The position numbers and the translations under genes are program-made. Source: Ruegeria atlantica (lineage in GTDB: Bacteria; Pseudomonadota; Alphaproteobacteria; Rhodobacterales; Rhodobacteraceae). From it: a DNA stretch of 64,000 nt. Each line of letters starts with the position of its first letter. Within the stretch, counting starts at the first letter, position 1. The stretch is taken from positions 62,001 to 126,000 of the forward strand of contig NZ_WQFE01000001.1 in NCBI RefSeq assembly GCF_013033965.1, read 5' to 3'. Positions 44,725 to 54,524 of this stretch are shown piece by piece. The notes beneath the pieces are model-generated. The model saw only the letters and a program-made list of their open reading frames with translations, had not been told where the DNA came from and did no database searches.

Positions 44725-45239
44725 AGCTTCGCTCCTGGCGAGTCGGGGTAGTAGAGTTTGCAGCCGCACAGTTGGTCGAAACGGTCTTTACGTTTCTCGG
44801 TTTTGAAACGTTCGTTAACGTCAAAATAAACGGCAAGGTCGCGGCGAGAGGCACGTTCAGCTAAGTCGGCCAGTCGCCCTTCTGCGGTCGGCACCAGCCC
44901 AGTTGGCAAGGGCCAAATCTCATCAACATCAATCGACGGGCCACATGATGTCAAACCCACAACTGGTCCGCTAATATTGATCCCGGTTCTATTATTGCAG
45001 TCGATTACATTCACACTTCTGTCGATCTTCTGGCCGACGAAGCCGTTCCCCAAGTCCAAGGACGCACCGCCTTGGATCCAATCTTGATCACCACCGTTTT
45101 TGAAACTGCAATCTGTTTCTTGAACGACGCGCTCATTTTGCCACGGCTTCAAAAATACAATCGAACATGCTGACGCTTCTGCACCAACGGCGCTGATCAG
45201 AACAGCGACAGAAAAGGACTTGAGACATAAGCTCATCAC
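44721..45239 (-). CDS. Secreted protein of unknown function inside nuo operon
   Basis: 172 residues. N-terminal signal [20 protein letters not shown] with probable cleavage after EASA; the mature protein has six or more cysteines (ACSIV, TDCSF, VIDCNN, TSCGPS, LCGCKL), suggesting disulfides in the periplasm. Start overlaps nuoJ by four bases and the end overlaps nuoK by four bases, so it is woven into the operon between two core subunits. I recognise no family. It may be a lineage-specific insertion or a periplasmic assembly aid. Confidence 0.68.
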   Translation of the reverse strand: MMSLCLKSFSVAVLISAVGAEASACSIVFLKPWQNERVVQETDCSFKNGGDQDWIQGGASLDLGNGFVGQKIDRSVNVIDCNNRTGINISGPVVGLTSCGPSIDVDEIWPLPTGLVPTAEGRLADLAERASRRDLAVYFDVNERFKTEKRKDRFDQLCGCKLYYPDSPGAKL

Positions 45240-45838
45240 AATCCCTGCCCCGGTTTCACGTCCTTCAACTCCATCGCCTTGGCCGGGTCGCGCATCATCT
45301 GGCCGACGATGTCCTGACGCTTGATGTCCTTACGGTGGCGCAGTGTCAGCACGATGGCTCCGATCATAGCCACCAGCAGGATCAGGCCCGCCAGTTGGAA
45401 CAGAAGGAAGTACTGATCGTAAAGGATGACGCCCAACGCCTCGGTATTGTGGCGGTCTGCCGGAACCGGCTGCGCCAGATTGGCCGCCGCGCCCTGCGCG
45501 CTGTCCCATGCGCCAAAGGCCATGACGAACTGCATCAGAATGACCAGACCGATCAGCAGGGCCAGTGGCATATAGCGCGCCATCTCGGCCTTGAGCTCGG
45601 CAAAGTCCACATCCAGCATCATCACCACAAAGAGGAACAACACCGCGACCGCGCCGACGTAGACGATGATCAGCAGCATCGCCACGAACTCGGCCCCGAG
45701 CAGCACGAACAGCCCCGCCGAGGACAAGAAGGACAGGATCAGCCACAGCACCGAATGCACCGGCTGGCGGCTGATCACCGTGAACAGCCCACCGGTAATG
45801 GCGCTGATGGCAAACAGATAGAAGGCAAAGACGGTCAT
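45236..45838 (-). CDS. nuoJ: NADH-quinone oxidoreductase subunit J
   Basis: 200 residues, five membrane helices ([56 protein letters not shown] and others). The pi-bulge helix with [17 protein letters not shown] is the NuoJ signature. The soluble C-terminal tail ([20 protein letters not shown]) is cytoplasmic. Overlaps both neighbours by four bases. Confidence 0.97.
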   Translation of the reverse strand: MTVFAFYLFAISAITGGLFTVISRQPVHSVLWLILSFLSSAGLFVLLGAEFVAMLLIIVYVGAVAVLFLFVVMMLDVDFAELKAEMARYMPLALLIGLVILMQFVMAFGAWDSAQGAAANLAQPVPADRHNTEALGVILYDQYFLLFQLAGLILLVAMIGAIVLTLRHRKDIKRQDIVGQMMRDPAKAMELKDVKPGQGL

Positions 45839-46245
45839 TGATCCTCATCCTCGTTATCGCCCATGACCTCTTGCGCCAGATCCAGCGCACGGGTCATGGC
45901 CGGGATGCCGGCAAAGACCGACATCTGACCGATCGTTTCCACGATCTCTTGTTTCTTTGCGCCCGCTTCCAGCGCGTGGCGCACAGTCTGACGCACTGCC
46001 GCATCTGCATGCGCGCCCTGACAGGTCAGCCCAGCCAGTGTAAGCAGCAGGCGGGTCTTGGCATCCAGCCCGTCGGTGTTGACGGTGTTGCCGAACATCA
46101 TCTCCATGACCTCTTTGGGCATGGTCGGCCACAGCGCTTCGAACCCCTTGGGCGAGAAATTCTCCATCGCCGGGTTCATCGCCTTGGCCATGTCCTGCGC
46201 CTGCTTCATCATCAGGTCGAACGGATTTTGCGGCGTGTCAGTCAT
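45835..46245 (-). CDS. Carboxymuconolactone decarboxylase (AhpD-like) family protein in nuo operon
   Basis: 136 residues. The CMD fold is seen in [40 protein letters not shown] and [16 protein letters not shown]. AhpD proteins use a CxxC for peroxidase-linked thiol chemistry, but here only one Cys is present (LTCQGAH), so the usual two-cysteine chemistry is lost. It sits between nuoI and nuoJ with four-base overlaps on both sides. A role in redox protection or assembly of complex I is possible but unproven. Confidence 0.85.
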   Translation of the reverse strand: MTDTPQNPFDLMMKQAQDMAKAMNPAMENFSPKGFEALWPTMPKEVMEMMFGNTVNTDGLDAKTRLLLTLAGLTCQGAHADAAVRQTVRHALEAGAKKQEIVETIGQMSVFAGIPAMTRALDLAQEVMGDNEDEDQ

Positions 46246-46736
46246 CGGTACGGCGCGTCCATTTCCAGATTGCGGGCAATCTCGGCTTCCCAGCGTTCGC
46301 CGTTATCGAGCAGTTTTTCTTTGTCGTAGAACAGCTCTTCCCGGGTTTCCGTAGCGAATTCAAAGTTCGGACCTTCGACGATGGCGTCAACCGGGCAGGC
46401 CTCTTGGCAGAAGCCGCAATAGATGCATTTCGTCATGTCGATGTCATAGCGCGTGGTGCGGCGGCTGCCGTCTTCGCGCGGTTCAGCGTCGATGGTGATG
46501 GCCTGTGCCGGGCAGATTGCCTCGCAGAGTTTACAGGCGATGCAGCGTTCTTCGCCGTTCGGGTAACGGCGCAGGGCGTGTTCGCCTCGGAAACGTGGGG
46601 ACAGAGGGCCCTTTTCGTGCGGATAGTTCACGGTGGCCTTGGGGGAGAAGAAATACTTTAGCCCCAGCTTCATGCCGACCCAGAAATCCTGCAGCAAGAA
46701 GTATTTGGCGGCGCGGGTGTAGTCGATTTGGGTCAT
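46242..46736 (-). CDS. nuoI: NADH-quinone oxidoreductase subunit I
   Basis: 164 residues. Two four-cysteine [4Fe-4S] motifs, [15 protein letters not shown] and [15 protein letters not shown], hold clusters N6a and N6b. The N-terminal helix ([20 protein letters not shown]) attaches it to the membrane arm, and the motif [20 protein letters not shown] follows, as in mitochondrial-type alphaproteobacterial enzymes. One base after nuoH. Confidence 0.98.
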   Translation of the reverse strand: MTQIDYTRAAKYFLLQDFWVGMKLGLKYFFSPKATVNYPHEKGPLSPRFRGEHALRRYPNGEERCIACKLCEAICPAQAITIDAEPREDGSRRTTRYDIDMTKCIYCGFCQEACPVDAIVEGPNFEFATETREELFYDKEKLLDNGERWEAEIARNLEMDAPYR

Positions 46737-46737
46737 A

Positions 46738-47775
46738 TCAGCCTCCTACGCTCCAACGCGCGAATGCGCCCCAGAACCAGTCGAATTTCGCCGCAAAAGC
46801 CACGAACACCACCCATGCTAGCGAGAACGGCAGGAACACTTTCCAACCCAGCCGCATCAGTTGGTCATAGCGGTAGCGCGGAGTGATCGCCTTCACCATC
46901 GCGAAGAGAAAGAAGAAGAACGCCATTTTGGCCACCATCCACAGCACGCCATCGGGCAAGCCTGGGATCGGGGACAGCCAACCGCCGAAGAACAGCAACG
47001 TGGTCAGGGCACACATCAGGAAGATCGCGATGTATTCGCCCGCCATAAATAGCAGGAAGGGCGTGGCCGAGTATTCGACCTGATAGCCTGCGACCAGTTC
47101 GGATTCCGCTTCCGGAAGGTCAAATGGTGGGCGGTTGGTTTCAGCCAGCGCCGAGATGAAGAACAGGAAGACCATTGGGAAATGCGGCAGCCAGTACCAG
47201 CTGAAGAAGCCAAAGCGGCCATCCTGAGCCTCAACTATATGGCCGAAATTCATCGACCCAGTTGAGATGATCACGCCAATGATGATCAGGCCGATCGACA
47301 CTTCGTAAGAGATCATCTGCGCGGCGGAGCGCAGCGAGCCGAGGAACGGGTACTTTGAGTTCGACGCCCAACCACCCATGATCACGCCATAAACCTCCAG
47401 CGAGGACACGGCAAAGACGTAAAGAATGGCGACGTTGATATCCGACAGCACCCAGCCATCGTTGAACGGGATCACGGCCCAGGCGATCATCGCCAATACA
47501 AAGGACGTCAGCGGTGCAAGGATGAATACCGTGCGGTCGGCCCCGGCCGGTATGACCACTTCTTTCACCACGTATTTCAGCGCATCCGCGACCGATTGCA
47601 GAAGGCCATAGACGCCCACCACGTTGGGGCCGCGGCGCATCTGGACCGCCGCCCAGATTTTGCGGTCGCCGTAGACAAGGAACAACAGCGAAATCATCAC
47701 AAAAGCAACGACGGCAATCACTTGCGCCAGAATAGTGATGGCTATTCCGCCTGGGGTGTTAAAGAAATCAGCCAT
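46738..47775 (-). CDS. nuoH: NADH-quinone oxidoreductase subunit H
   Basis: 345 residues, eight membrane helices. Quinone-chamber signatures: [37 protein letters not shown], and [20 protein letters not shown] with its acidic loop. It forms the quinone tunnel with NuoB and NuoD. Starts near a small ORF that overlaps it by eight bases. Confidence 0.98.
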   Translation of the reverse strand: MADFFNTPGGIAITILAQVIAVVAFVMISLLFLVYGDRKIWAAVQMRRGPNVVGVYGLLQSVADALKYVVKEVVIPAGADRTVFILAPLTSFVLAMIAWAVIPFNDGWVLSDINVAILYVFAVSSLEVYGVIMGGWASNSKYPFLGSLRSAAQMISYEVSIGLIIIGVIISTGSMNFGHIVEAQDGRFGFFSWYWLPHFPMVFLFFISALAETNRPPFDLPEAESELVAGYQVEYSATPFLLFMAGEYIAIFLMCALTTLLFFGGWLSPIPGLPDGVLWMVAKMAFFFFLFAMVKAITPRYRYDQLMRLGWKVFLPFSLAWVVFVAFAAKFDWFWGAFARWSVGG

Positions 47776-47986
47776 TGGTCCTCACACCGTGGGTATTCCG
47801 TTTTCCGCGCGTAATGTTCAGGCCAAGCGCCTGCGCATATTGCGGTTTGGTCGGCGCATAGGTGTAAATAGCATCTACAGCCTTCGCGCTACCTTTTTCA
47901 TTGCGTTTCCTCCGCAATTCCGTGATCCCCGCACCGCAGGTGGCGGTGTTGGTATCTGAAAGCGATATGAAACGTGTCTGGTTCAC
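47768..47986 (-). CDS. Possible small protein between nuoG and nuoH
   Basis: 72 residues from a GTG that overlaps the nuoG stop (GTGA); the end overlaps the nuoH start by eight bases. Contains a basic run ([13 protein letters not shown]) and Tyr-rich part ([15 protein letters not shown]). No signal peptide, no known domain. It exactly fills the 207-base nuoG-nuoH gap, which supports a real gene, but the start has no free Shine-Dalgarno site. Confidence 0.38.
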   Translation of the reverse strand: MNQTRFISLSDTNTATCGAGITELRRKRNEKGSAKAVDAIYTYAPTKPQYAQALGLNITRGKRNTHGVRTNG

Positions 47987-50004
47987 TCCGCAGCGATCTT
48001 CCCGGCGTTCCGTGCCTGCGCCTGAGCAGAAAGCTCGGCCATCAGCTGCGACGCCCGCGCGATCGGGTTGGTTAGATAGAAATCCTTCACCGCGTTGCGG
48101 AACGTGGCCTGCCCCAGAGGACCAGCTGCCAGCGGCTGGACCTCATTCTCGATCACGTGGTCGATCTGCGCCAGATGCGGCACGGCTTCGATCAACGCAG
48201 TGCGCAGTTGTGCCAGTGAGTCGAAGGGCAGCGTAGCATCCAGTTCCGCGGAAAATGCCCGCAGGATAGCCCAGTTTTCTTTGGCCTCGCCCGGGGCGAA
48301 CCCGGCACGCATAGCAAGTTGAGGGCGACCTTCGGTGTTCACAAACAGGCCGTTTTCTTCCGTATAGGCGGCACCCGGCAGGATCACATCGGCGCGATGC
48401 GCGCCGCGGTCACCGTGGCTGCCCTGATAGATCACAAAGGCGCCATCACCGATTTCGACTTCATCCCCACCCAGATTGTAAACAACGTCCGCAGCACTAA
48501 CGGCCTCCATACCACCTTCGTTGGTTGCATCCACATCCATGGCACCCACACGAGATGCGGCTGTGTGAAGGATCAACAACCCGCTGCCGGTGTTTTCTGC
48601 AATCGTTTGCGCGGCGGCCAGCACTGCCGCGCCGTCCGCCTCAACCAGCGCGCCCTGTCCGATGATAACCAACGAAGCCTTGCCCCTGATCTCATCATCA
48701 CCACCCATGTCGACAACCTTCTGCAATGCTGCCCGGTCATCGCCCATGTGGTGATATTCATATGTCAGATCGACCGCTGGCCCGACAAGAGCGACCTCGG
48801 CCCCGTGCGCCCAAGCCTTGCGAATTCGAGCGTTCAGCACAGGCGCTTCGTCACGCGGATTGGTTCCGATCAACAGAATACGCTCGGCTGAATCGATGTC
48901 TTCAATCGAAGCGGTCCCGGCATAGGCCCCACGGTTGCCCGCAGGCAGTTTGGCCCCGTCTGTCCGGCATTCCACAACACCGCCCTGACCTTCAATCATC
49001 TGTTTCAACGCAAAGGCGGCCTCGACCGGAGCCAGATCACCGACGATGCCCGCAGGTTTCACGGCCCCTTTCAGCGCCTCAGCGGCTTTGGTCAGCGCCT
49101 CGGACCAGCTCGCGGCCCGCAGCTTGCCATTTTCGCGTACATAGGGCTTATCCAAACGCTGACGGCGCAGCCCGTCCCAGACAAAGCGGGTTTTGTCGCT
49201 GATCCATTCCTCGTTCACGCCATCATGGTTGCGCGGCAGAAAACGCATGACTTCGCGCCCCTTGGTATCAACGCGGATGTTCGAGCCCAGTGCATCCATC
49301 ACGTCGATACTTTCGGTCTTGGTCAATTCCCAAGGACGAGCGGTAAAAGCGTAAGGTTTCGAGGTCAGCGCCCCGACCGGGCACAGGTCGATGATGTTGC
49401 CCTGCAGGTTCGAATCCAATGTCTGGTTCAAATACGACGTAATCTCAGCATCTTCCCCGCGCCCCGTCTGGCCCATCTGCGTGATCCCGGCGACCTCGGT
49501 CGTGAAGCGCACGCAGCGAGTACAACTGATGCAGCGGGTCATGGCTGTTCCAACCAGCGGCCCCAGATCCAGATCATCCACCGCGCGCTTGGCTTCTTTG
49601 AAACGCGAACCCGACACACCGTAAGCCATCGCCTGATCCTGCAGGTCGCACTCTCCACCCTGATCACAGATCGGACAATCCAGCGGGTGATTGATCAGCA
49701 GGAACTCCATCACCCCCTCGCGGGCCTTCTTGACCATGGGCGAGTTCGTTTTGACCTCGGGCGCCTGACCTTCCGGTCCAGGACGCAGATCGCGCACCTG
49801 CATCGCACATGACGCCGCAGGCTTCGGCGGGCCACCTACAACTTCGACCAGACACATCCGGCAGTTCCCGGCAATCGACAGGCGCTCATGATAGCAAAAG
49901 CGCGGCACTTCGACCCCAGCCTGTTCACAGGCCTGGATCAGCGTCATCGCACCATCGACTTCGATTTCCTGCCCGTCGATATTGATCTTGCGGAGGTCAG
50001 ACAT
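47983..50004 (-). CDS. nuoG: NADH-quinone oxidoreductase subunit G
   Basis: 673 residues, short type as in mitochondria. N-terminal 2Fe-2S ferredoxin part has [22 protein letters not shown] then CRMC (split cysteines), followed by [20 protein letters not shown] and [11 protein letters not shown] for [4Fe-4S] clusters. The C-terminal molybdopterin-oxidoreductase-like domain is present but lacks catalytic features. Electron-input arm of complex I. It follows DUF5333 by three bases. Confidence 0.97.
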   Translation of the reverse strand: MSDLRKINIDGQEIEVDGAMTLIQACEQAGVEVPRFCYHERLSIAGNCRMCLVEVVGGPPKPAASCAMQVRDLRPGPEGQAPEVKTNSPMVKKAREGVMEFLLINHPLDCPICDQGGECDLQDQAMAYGVSGSRFKEAKRAVDDLDLGPLVGTAMTRCISCTRCVRFTTEVAGITQMGQTGRGEDAEITSYLNQTLDSNLQGNIIDLCPVGALTSKPYAFTARPWELTKTESIDVMDALGSNIRVDTKGREVMRFLPRNHDGVNEEWISDKTRFVWDGLRRQRLDKPYVRENGKLRAASWSEALTKAAEALKGAVKPAGIVGDLAPVEAAFALKQMIEGQGGVVECRTDGAKLPAGNRGAYAGTASIEDIDSAERILLIGTNPRDEAPVLNARIRKAWAHGAEVALVGPAVDLTYEYHHMGDDRAALQKVVDMGGDDEIRGKASLVIIGQGALVEADGAAVLAAAQTIAENTGSGLLILHTAASRVGAMDVDATNEGGMEAVSAADVVYNLGGDEVEIGDGAFVIYQGSHGDRGAHRADVILPGAAYTEENGLFVNTEGRPQLAMRAGFAPGEAKENWAILRAFSAELDATLPFDSLAQLRTALIEAVPHLAQIDHVIENEVQPLAAGPLGQATFRNAVKDFYLTNPIARASQLMAELSAQAQARNAGKIAAE

Positions 50005-50007
50005 GGT

Positions 50008-50412
50008 CTAGTTCGCCCTCAAATACACGCCGATGGCGCTGTTTCTTTTGATCTCTGCCTGCCCAAGAGAGCAGAAGGAACCGGGATTGCCATAAGACAC
50101 ACCATTCGCGGCCAGATACGCCTCGCCTTTGGCGCGCATCCGGTCTTTTTCTGCGTCCGACTCCACGTAAGCGCGGATTTCGCTGTCCGAATATCCCAGT
50201 TTATTCGCTTTGGACTTGAGCCCCCACATCACTCCAATCGCCTTCAGTCTGCGCCCGCTGATCGATGGGCAGAATTCCGAAATCTCGTTTGCGATAGCGA
50301 TGTAATAGAGTTCGTCGTCAATCTCTTTGACTTCGCGCAAGGGCGGTTTGGCCTCGGCCGCAACCGGAATAGCCAGAACAGACAACACAAAAAGCAGTTT
50401 CGCACCAGACAT
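50008..50412 (-). CDS. DUF5333 family secreted protein in nuo operon
   Basis: 134 residues from ATG 50412 with AAAGGA upstream. Signal peptide AKLLFVLSVLAIPVAAEA with cleavage near EAKPP. Two cysteines in the mature part (EFCPSISGRR, SFCSLGQ) can form one disulfide. The family is known only from the Rhodobacterales next to nuoG, which supports both the name and the taxon. Function unknown. Confidence 0.75.
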   Translation of the reverse strand: MSGAKLLFVLSVLAIPVAAEAKPPLREVKEIDDELYYIAIANEISEFCPSISGRRLKAIGVMWGLKSKANKLGYSDSEIRAYVESDAEKDRMRAKGEAYLAANGVSYGNPGSFCSLGQAEIKRNSAIGVYLRAN

Positions 50413-50510
50413 GACAAATCCTTTCGTCTTGGACAGGCCAAAACGATCCCGAGCCGGAGTGCTATTCAATAACACGCCCTGCGACATGGGCTGATATGCG
50501 AAAAACCGCG

Positions 50511-50900
50511 TCATGGTCGCTGGCAGGTTCCTGCAAAGGTCAATTTGTCGTCGGCGATGCGCAAGTTCTGCGGCTCGGTTTCAGGCCCGACTTTCCAAAT
50601 GATTTTGGAACTCCCAAAGGAGTCGATACAGAACTTGGTCCCTTCATACCGCCCTGCTTCGCGTGCGCCGTCCAAGGACGCGGATACGCCGTTCACCACA
50701 ACCGTAAAGTCCGCGGGTGCGTTCCGCTTATCTACCGCTTTGGCCTTGGCCCGGAAGGACTTGCCATCAAAGAGAACTCGATCACTGGACGACGTACCAC
50801 AGGCCGAAACAAGCAGTGCCGCCCCCAAAACGCCAGCCAATGCCGCGCGTCCCATCCTGAATTCAGATCCAGTCACTGGATAAGTACCTTTCTCATTCAT
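50511..50900 (-). CDS. Small lipoprotein in nuo operon
   Basis: 129 residues if started at ATG 50900, which shares one base with the MAPEG stop (TAATG); an inner ATG at 50855 gives a more usual signal sequence (MGRAALAGVLGAALLVSAC). The lipobox VSAC predicts lipidation. Mature part has two more cysteines (TKFCIDSFG, FAGTCQRP). No recognised domain. Located between MAPEG and DUF5333 genes. Confidence 0.6.
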   Translation of the reverse strand: MNEKGTYPVTGSEFRMGRAALAGVLGAALLVSACGTSSSDRVLFDGKSFRAKAKAVDKRNAPADFTVVVNGVSASLDGAREAGRYEGTKFCIDSFGSSKIIWKVGPETEPQNLRIADDKLTFAGTCQRP

Positions 50901-51316
50901 TAGAAGGCCGCCGCCAACGCCATGACGCCCATAACAACCATGCAGGCCCACCCAACGACGTAAAACACGGATCGAACACCGCTATGCGGCTGTCCGAGAC
51001 CACGCATGTGAATAATCAGCATGACGATGCGCGCAATCAGAGCCACCGATGCCAATAGGTTTACCCAGAACGGGCTTGCCCCAAGCAGCATGGCCGCGAC
51101 TGTGACCGCGACATAGGCCGGAAGTGTTTCGGTTCCGTTCAGATACGCCCGATTCAGCCGATAGGCCTTGTCGGAATAATCCTGTTCAGGCGTTGCCCCG
51201 GGTGCCAGACCTTTTCCTTGCTTGGCCAAGGCAGAAAACGGCGAAAGTGCCAGTATGATCAGCGTGAAAACAACCAGGGACGCGATTGCATGTGAATACT
51301 CAGCAAAAGTTTCCAT
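50900..51316 (-). CDS. MAPEG family membrane protein
   Basis: 138 residues with four hydrophobic segments (LVVFTLIILALSPFSALA, VAVTVAAMLLGASPFWVNLL, ALIARIVMLIIH, SVFYVVGWACMVVMGVMAL). The conserved MAPEG stretch RLNRAYLNGTETLPAYVAV is clear. MAPEG enzymes use glutathione with lipophilic electrophiles, but bacterial activity is rarely tested. Located between nuoF and nuoG, 58 bases after the nuoF side boundary. Confidence 0.85.
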   Translation of the reverse strand: METFAEYSHAIASLVVFTLIILALSPFSALAKQGKGLAPGATPEQDYSDKAYRLNRAYLNGTETLPAYVAVTVAAMLLGASPFWVNLLASVALIARIVMLIIHMRGLGQPHSGVRSVFYVVGWACMVVMGVMALAAAF

Positions 51317-51374
51317 TTGTCTTACTCCTTGATCTCAACGATGCTTGGGTTTGATCTGATTTCGCGCAACCTGA

Positions 51375-52673
51375 TCACTCCGCCGCCATCGCGCCCATGC
51401 GACCCGATTTCTGGGCCTTGATACGGTCTTCGATCTCTTCGCGGAAATTGCGGATCAGGCCCTGGATCGGCCAAGCCGCCGCATCGCCCAAAGCGCAGAT
51501 CGTGTGGCCTTCGACCTGTTTGGTCACGTCGAACAGCATGTCAATCTCGTCCAGCTCGGCCTCACCGCGCACCAGACGATCCATCACGCGCATCATCCAG
51601 CCGGTGCCTTCACGGCAGGGCGTACATTGACCGCAGCTTTCATGTTTGTAGAACTTCGACAGACGCCAGATCGCTTTGATAATATCGGTGGATTTGTCCA
51701 TTACGATCACCGCTGCCGTCCCCAGGCCCGAACCCAGATCATTGCGCAGGTGGTCGAAATCCATGATCGCATCGCGCATGTCTTCTCCGCGGACACATGG
51801 AACGGATGAACCGCCGGGGATCACGGCCAGCAGGTTGTCCCAGCCGCCACGAATACCTCCACAGTGGGTCTCGATCAGCTGCTCAAACGGGATCGACATC
51901 GCCTCTTCGACAACACACGGGTTGTTTACATGGCCCGAGATCGCAAACAGCTTGGTGCCTGCGTTGTTCTGACGACCAAAACCCGCGAACCAGTCTGCAC
52001 CACGACGCAGGATCGTCGGTACAACCGCAATCGATTCAACGTTGTTGACAGTGGTTGGGCAGCCATAAAGCCCTGCCCCCGCCGGAAACGGAGGCTTCAT
52101 TCGAGGCATACCCTTCTTGCCTTCAAGGCTTTCGATCAGGGCGGTTTCTTCGCCGCAAATGTACGCGCCCGCCCCGTGATGCAGGAACAGATCGAAATCC
52201 CAGCCTGAACCAGCGGCGTTTTTGCCCAAGAGGCCTGCGTCGTAAGCCTCATCAATTGCGGCCTGTAGCGCTTCACGCTCGCGGATATACTCGCCACGCA
52301 GGTAGATGTAGCAGGTATGGGCATTCATCGCGAAGGACGCAATCAGGCAGCCTTCGATCAGCGTGTGCGGATCATGGCGCATGATCTCGCGGTCCTTGCA
52401 GGTACCAGGTTCCGATTCATCCGCGTTCACAACCAGATAGGCCGGACGCCCATCACTTTCCTTGGGCATGAACGACCATTTCAGACCGGTCGGAAAGCCC
52501 GCTCCGCCGCGCCCGCGCAGGCCTGAGTCCTTCATCGTCTGGATGATCCAATCCCGGCCCTTCTCGATCAGGCCAGCTGTGCCGTCCCAATGCCCGCGGG
52601 ACTGCGCGCCTTTCAACGTGCGCTCATGCATCCCGTAGATGTTGGTAAAGATCCTGTCCTGATCCTTCAGCAT
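51375..52673 (-). CDS. nuoF: NADH-quinone oxidoreductase subunit F
   Basis: 432 residues. FMN and NADH sites: [20 protein letters not shown] and [20 protein letters not shown]; the [20 protein letters not shown] stretch is diagnostic. [4Fe-4S] cluster N3 ligands are in [14 protein letters not shown] and a later Cys in [17 protein letters not shown] oxidation site of complex I. Starts 12 bases after DUF5337. Confidence 0.98.
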   Translation of the reverse strand: MLKDQDRIFTNIYGMHERTLKGAQSRGHWDGTAGLIEKGRDWIIQTMKDSGLRGRGGAGFPTGLKWSFMPKESDGRPAYLVVNADESEPGTCKDREIMRHDPHTLIEGCLIASFAMNAHTCYIYLRGEYIREREALQAAIDEAYDAGLLGKNAAGSGWDFDLFLHHGAGAYICGEETALIESLEGKKGMPRMKPPFPAGAGLYGCPTTVNNVESIAVVPTILRRGADWFAGFGRQNNAGTKLFAISGHVNNPCVVEEAMSIPFEQLIETHCGGIRGGWDNLLAVIPGGSSVPCVRGEDMRDAIMDFDHLRNDLGSGLGTAAVIVMDKSTDIIKAIWRLSKFYKHESCGQCTPCREGTGWMMRVMDRLVRGEAELDEIDMLFDVTKQVEGHTICALGDAAAWPIQGLIRNFREEIEDRIKAQKSGRMGAMAAE

Positions 52674-52685
52674 CGTGTCTTACCT

Positions 52686-52940
52686 TCAGCTGTCCTGACG
52701 CATGCGCCAGAGTTGAAAAATGTTCACGCCCGCATAGATGAACGCCGCTAAAGCAGCGAAATCAAACAGCAGCGCATAGCGCCCCGGCAATCCAACCGCA
52801 GGGCCGATAAACAGGGTCATGGCAAGCCAGACCAGCATGGTCACAGCAATGACCAATCCGATATGTCGACCCTTGCGGGCTATGGCCTGTTCTTTGTCCT
52901 TGTCCATCTCACCTTGATACCCCGTATGGGCACCATCCAT
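52686..52940 (-). CDS. DUF5337 family small membrane protein in nuo operon
   Basis: 84 residues from ATG 52940. Two membrane helices (HIGLVIAVTMLVWLAMTLFI and ALLFDFAALAAFIYAGVNIF) after a charged start (DKDKEQAIARKGR). The family occurs in Rhodobacterales between nuoE and nuoF. One base after nuoE, 12 before nuoF. A later ATG eleven codons inside is possible. Function unknown; a membrane partner of the enzyme is a guess. Confidence 0.75.
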   Translation of the reverse strand: MDGAHTGYQGEMDKDKEQAIARKGRHIGLVIAVTMLVWLAMTLFIGPAVGLPGRYALLFDFAALAAFIYAGVNIFQLWRMRQDS

Positions 52941-52941
52941 C

Positions 52942-54048
52942 TTAGTCTTCGTACGTGCCTTCTTCTTTGGCGCGTTTTGCAAACTCGGTTTCTTCGCCCT
53001 TGGCCAGTTGCGCCGCTTGGGCGATCCAGCCATCCCGCTCGATCCGGCCCTTGAATTTCAGCCGCGCGTCTACCCACGCCACTTGTTCCGTCGTCCACGC
53101 AGCAATCTGGTCGAAGTGGAAGAACCCAAGCTCATTCAGCGTCTGCTCAAGCTTGGGACCAACCCCTTTGAGCATCTTGAGGTCATCCGCTTTCCCATCC
53201 CGCGCGGCGGTCAGGGTTTCGGGTTGATCCTCTGGAACGTCGGCCTTTTTAGCCTCTTCTGCCTGCTTCGCCGCAGGCTTGGCCGGTGCCTGAGCTTTGG
53301 GCGGCTTGGGCGCGGCCTTGGTCCCAGCAGCCTTGCCGTCTTTGCCCAGCCATGGCGTCAGGATCGGAACCTCTGTCCCATCGATGCGCTTGACCGTATC
53401 GCCCAGATCTGCGGCCAGTTCGACGCTGGCATTGTACTGCGGTTTCCCGGCTTCGTACTCGCTCATGCTGGTCAGGCCGCTCAGCGGTTCGGCAGCATAT
53501 CTGCCATTCTGCGGACCGGGTGTCGGCACTTTGCCGTTGGCCAGATCGTCGATGATCTTACCGAAGCTTTCAGCTGTCAGGTCTTCGTAATAGTCCTTAC
53601 CGATCTGTGCCATCGGAGCATTGGTGCACGACCCCAAGCACTCCACCTCTTCCCAACTCAGTTTGCCGTCAACAGATAGTTCATGCGGTTTGGTAGCAAT
53701 CTTGTCTTTACAGACCGCAATCAGATCCTCAGCCCCGCAGATCATGCAGGATGTCGTACCGCAGACCTGAATATGCGCCACCGACCCAACCGGTTGCAGT
53801 TGGAACATGAAGTAGAACGAGGCGACCTCTAGCACGCGGATATAGGCCATGCCCAGCATGTCGGCGACGGATTCAATTGCCGGGCGGCTCAGCCAGCCTT
53901 CTTGTTCCTGCGCGCGCCACAACAGCGGGATAACCGCGCTGGCCTGACGGCCTTCGGGATATTTGGTGATCTGCGCTTTGGCCCACTGCTGGTTGGCAGC
54001 GGTGAAGGCAAAGCTTTCAGGTTGTTCGGGGTGCAGACGGCGCAGCAT
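52942..54048 (-). CDS. nuoE: NADH-quinone oxidoreductase subunit E with C-terminal extension
   Basis: 368 residues from ATG 54048, about twice the length of E. coli NuoE. The thioredoxin-like domain (about 1-190) has the 2Fe-2S cysteines in [11 protein letters not shown] and [14 protein letters not shown] Pro/Ala/Lys linker (about 240-287) leads to an extra 80-residue helical domain ([38 protein letters not shown]) that looks like a helix-hairpin-helix. Such extension is known in Rhodobacterales NuoE; its task is unclear. ATG shares one base with the stop of the upstream secreted gene. Confidence 0.95.
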   Translation of the reverse strand: MLRRLHPEQPESFAFTAANQQWAKAQITKYPEGRQASAVIPLLWRAQEQEGWLSRPAIESVADMLGMAYIRVLEVASFYFMFQLQPVGSVAHIQVCGTTSCMICGAEDLIAVCKDKIATKPHELSVDGKLSWEEVECLGSCTNAPMAQIGKDYYEDLTAESFGKIIDDLANGKVPTPGPQNGRYAAEPLSGLTSMSEYEAGKPQYNASVELAADLGDTVKRIDGTEVPILTPWLGKDGKAAGTKAAPKPPKAQAPAKPAAKQAEEAKKADVPEDQPETLTAARDGKADDLKMLKGVGPKLEQTLNELGFFHFDQIAAWTTEQVAWVDARLKFKGRIERDGWIAQAAQLAKGEETEFAKRAKEEGTYED

Positions 54049-54524
54049 TAGCAGGCATCTCCGATCACGATTATATAAGGGTCTTCCTGATGGACGCGGC
54101 CTTGGTCGACAAGGCGGGCTATCAGACCCGGCGTTTCGGCCCGAGTAAAACCAGCGGGGCGCAGTTTGATCTCGGCCTCGTCTTCGACCATGCGGCACCC
54201 GTTCAGGCGCACAAAGTCATAGAGCGCATCGGCGCGCCCTGCCGTATCCTCAGGTGCAAGCCCATGCGCACCGCAGATAGCCGGAGCGATCTCGAATGTT
54301 GCACCGTCCAGGCCAGCCACCCCCTGCTCGGCCCATGAGTTTATCACAGCGCTGACATCTTCGGGTCGTAAGCCATGGGCAGAAAAGGCTTCTTCTGCTT
54401 GCGAGATATTCAGACGACAACCGTTTTCGCGCATGACCTCAAGCACTTTTGCCGTCGGATGCGTCGATGCTGCCTGCAGCGGTGTAGCGGCTGCGAGGAC
54501 CAGGATCAGGACAAGGCGTCTCAC
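54048..54524 (-). CDS. Secreted protein of unknown function between nuoD and nuoE
   Basis: 158 residues. Signal peptide [18 protein letters not shown] with cleavage after QAA. The mature part has two similar halves, each with an NGCR motif: [17 protein letters not shown] and [17 protein letters not shown], plus an AICGAHG stretch; this looks like an internal duplication of about 75 residues. Overlaps nuoD by four bases and nuoE by one. No known function. Confidence 0.65.
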   Translation of the reverse strand: MRRLVLILVLAAATPLQAASTHPTAKVLEVMRENGCRLNISQAEEAFSAHGLRPEDVSAVINSWAEQGVAGLDGATFEIAPAICGAHGLAPEDTAGRADALYDFVRLNGCRMVEDEAEIKLRPAGFTRAETPGLIARLVDQGRVHQEDPYIIVIGDAC

